Shown here piece after piece: positions 6,417-7,838 of a stretch of DNA of 7,838 nt. A program made the position numbers and the translations under genes. Origin of the DNA: Trichodesmium sp. jk18x7bins.61. GTDB taxonomy: Bacteria > Cyanobacteriota > Cyanobacteriia > Cyanobacteriales > Microcoleaceae. How positions within the stretch are numbered: position 1 is the stretch's first letter; every line of letters starts with the position of its first letter. Where the stretch lies: NCBI GenBank assembly GCA_022822685.1, contig JAJEAQ010000447.1, forward strand, positions 1 through 7,838, given 5' to 3'. The notes under the pieces were generated by a model. That model saw only the letters and a list, made by a program, of their open reading frames with translations, was not told the origin of the DNA and made no database searches.

Positions 6417-7838
6417 CTAGTTTGAGCTGGGATTTCTCCAAGCTCATGTGTTCATAGTGATGACAATAGCTGTGGAGTGCCTCAAGGTTCCCTGGCTTCC
6501 AATTTGTCTGGTGGCCGTCCTTGTTATGTAGTTCTACCTTATTTCCTGGTATAAACCGTAATCCACAAGCCTCACATGTATAGTCTTGTTTCTTCAAGAC
6601 TTTCGCGGTTTCTCCATCGCAAAGTTTAGATTCCCGTTTAGCCCCAATAGATTAGGTCGCCATCATAGGGGGTTTTTTCCATAGTTACCATAGTATGCTT
6701 ATTAACATGCCAGTTTACTGTTGGGAATGCCTTTTTGACAAGCGATTTTGAGTCATGACGGTTATTCTTTTTTTCTTTGTTGAAGACCACAAAGGTTCGG
6801 TAGGCCATTCCCCATAGGTTGTGTTTGGACAGCTCCCAGTATTGGTGGTATTTTCGCCACCCTCTTACAATTGGGGCTAGTTTCTTTGTTTTAACCTTCG
6901 AACCATAGTTAGAGTTATTGACGATGGCTTTAACTTTGCTTCTAAAGGCTTGATAGTTATCTCTTGATGGAACACAAATGAATTTCCCATTGGGTTTGAC
7001 TTTGAAATTCCAGCCAAGAAAGTCGAATCCATCTGTCGAAGCGCAAACCTTGGTTTTTTCTTTCTTAATCTCTAGTTTCCGAGTTGCTAAAAAGTTGGCA
7101 ATTTTGTCAAGTATTTGATCTGCATCATCGCCTGGTTTAAGGAATACTACCATGTCATCCGCGTATCGGACACTAGGATGTACATTTTCTATTCCGTTGA
7201 GCGTTATGTTGGCAAGTAGAGGACTTATTACTCCACCCTGAGGCGTGCCTTGTTCTGGGAATTCTGGGTTAGTACCGGTTTTGAGGCATTTCCACAGTCC
7301 TGATTTTATGCTATGTGGGGCAATGATTTCTCTCATCATCGTTTCGTGTGCTATCCGATCAAAACACTTTTCGATCTCTAATTCGAGTATTCGTTTTTTA
7401 CTCCCTTTAGATTTACTCCTTAGATTTTGAAAAATGTGTTTTTGGGCATCCCTGGCGCTTCTCCCTGGTCTAAATCCATAGCGGAGGGCGTGGAATGTTG
7501 GTGAGTGAGCCGGTTCAATTGCCAGCTTACATAAGGCTGGCCATGCTCGAGCAGAGATGGTTGGAATCTTCAGGATTCGTTTAGTTCCATCCCAAAAAAG
7601 GATGGAAACTTTTCTTAGTTCCTGGTGATTCCATTTGTTGTAATGTCTACACAACTGAGCCATTAACAGGATTCGTTCTTTCATGTTTAGAGCTTTCTTC
7701 CCATCAATGCCTGCTGTTTTCTTACCCTGATTTAACTGAGTTACTTGACGAATTGCTAACCATTTCCCAGCACGGCTACGAACAATGAGTTTTTGAAAAC
7801 GTTTGGCTTTTTGCTTGTCGCCTTCTCTAACAGCTTTC
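6406..7838 (-). pseudogene. Group II intron reverse transcriptase/maturase with HNH domain, frameshifted, 5' end off the window
   Basis: Reading starts in frame at the window edge (KAVREGDKQKAKRFQKL, then GKKTAGIDGKKAL), so the ATG at 7684 is internal and the true start lies outside. Recognisable blocks follow: KIPTISARAWPALCKLAIEP, YGFRPGRSARDAQ, LELEIEKCFDRIAHE, PEQGTPQGGVISPLLANITL and the catalytic YADDMVVF. After FDFLGWNFKV comes the maturase X domain (VRGWRKYHQYW) to TPYDGDLIYWG and a TAA (6640-6638). In the next frame GAKRESKLCDGETAKVLKK continues into an HNH domain with CEACGLRF, ELHNKDG, NWKPGNLEALHSYCHH. One missing G in the run at 6642-6645 explains the break. Motif A reads LEIEKCFD where the family has an aspartate (DIEKCFD), the Glu codon being at 7378-7376. 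The protein would reverse-transcribe the intron and nick target DNA; here RT and endonuclease are separated. Confidence 0.88.

Larger units (their letters stand above)
6340..7838 (-). mobile_element. Group II intron (3' part), inserted antisense to its host gene
   Basis: The minus strand carries an RT/maturase gene and, directly after it, domain V (6416-6383), domain VI (about 6380-6341) and the 3' end CTCTAAC at 6346-6340, matching the AY ending of group IIB introns. The 3' exon begins AGAGGAATTAGG. The 5' half, including the GUGYG start, lies beyond the right edge. Such introns splice as RNA and move by reverse transcription at a DNA target. This copy's RT is frameshifted and carries a motif-A change, so it probably cannot move by itself; ribozyme folding could still be intact. 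Confidence 0.88.

Noticed and set aside
6340..6420. Plus-strand continuation of the PEP-synthase-like frame (VRVDARYYSGHLDF and onward)
   Set aside because: These codons are the reverse complement of intron domains VI and V, not part of the enzyme.
6638..6648. Programmed frameshift joining RT and HNH domains
   Set aside because: A G4 run without a slippery heptamer or stimulatory structure, in a window full of one-base deletions, is better explained as a mutation.

Overview
The window looks like chromosomal DNA from a cyanobacterium, probably a filamentous heterocyst-forming one with a decaying genome. The evidence is seven copies of the HIP1 octamer GCGATCGC (463, 1398, 1620, 2642, 2845, 5108, 5570), a TTTGACT-type heptamer repeat at 6099-6112, a second-type ChlH/CobN-family chelatase gene, and a REP-type transposase embedded in GTAGGTTGGGT palindromes. 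Only three reading frames seem whole: the unrecognised gene at 94-882, the antitoxin-like gene at 1218-1442 (minus) and comF at 5035-5790 (minus). All other genes are broken. That density of pseudogenes resembles reduced symbiotic Nostocales such as the Azolla cyanobiont; this placement is an inference and no species can be fixed from the sequence alone.

Left part (1-4043). An unrecognised 262-residue gene is followed by a toxin-antitoxin pair on the minus strand. The antitoxin is open, but the Txe/YoeB-type toxin has two one-base deletions and a stop. Divergently transcribed from 1508 is a magnesium-chelatase/cobaltochelatase large-subunit gene (ChlH/BchH/CobN family) that can be followed by protein similarity through all three forward frames to 4043. 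It carries four in-frame stops, several small deletions and one large internal deletion.

Middle part (4043-5035). A REP-associated (HUH, IS200-like) transposase with two nonsense codons is surrounded by bulged hairpins and direct copies of a GTAGRTTGGGT sequence. One copy cuts off an HNH endonuclease gene after about 34 codons.

Right part (5035-7838). comF, a phosphoribosyltransferase of DNA-uptake/competence type, is intact on the minus strand. After a gene-free 350-base stretch comes the first 67 or so codons of a PEP/pyruvate-binding (PEP-synthase-like) gene on the plus strand. It is interrupted at 6339/6340 by a group II intron lying antisense to it. The intron shows a textbook 34-nt domain V, a domain VI and a CTAAC 3' end, and encodes a reverse transcriptase/maturase with an HNH domain that runs off the right edge. 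A one-base deletion splits the RT from the HNH domain, and the motif-A aspartate is replaced by glutamate.

There is no obvious new multi-gene system here. The main interest is a compact record of genome erosion: indels that are all deletions, palindromic repeats cutting genes, a retroelement inserted in the non-splicing orientation, and an antitoxin that has outlived its toxin.
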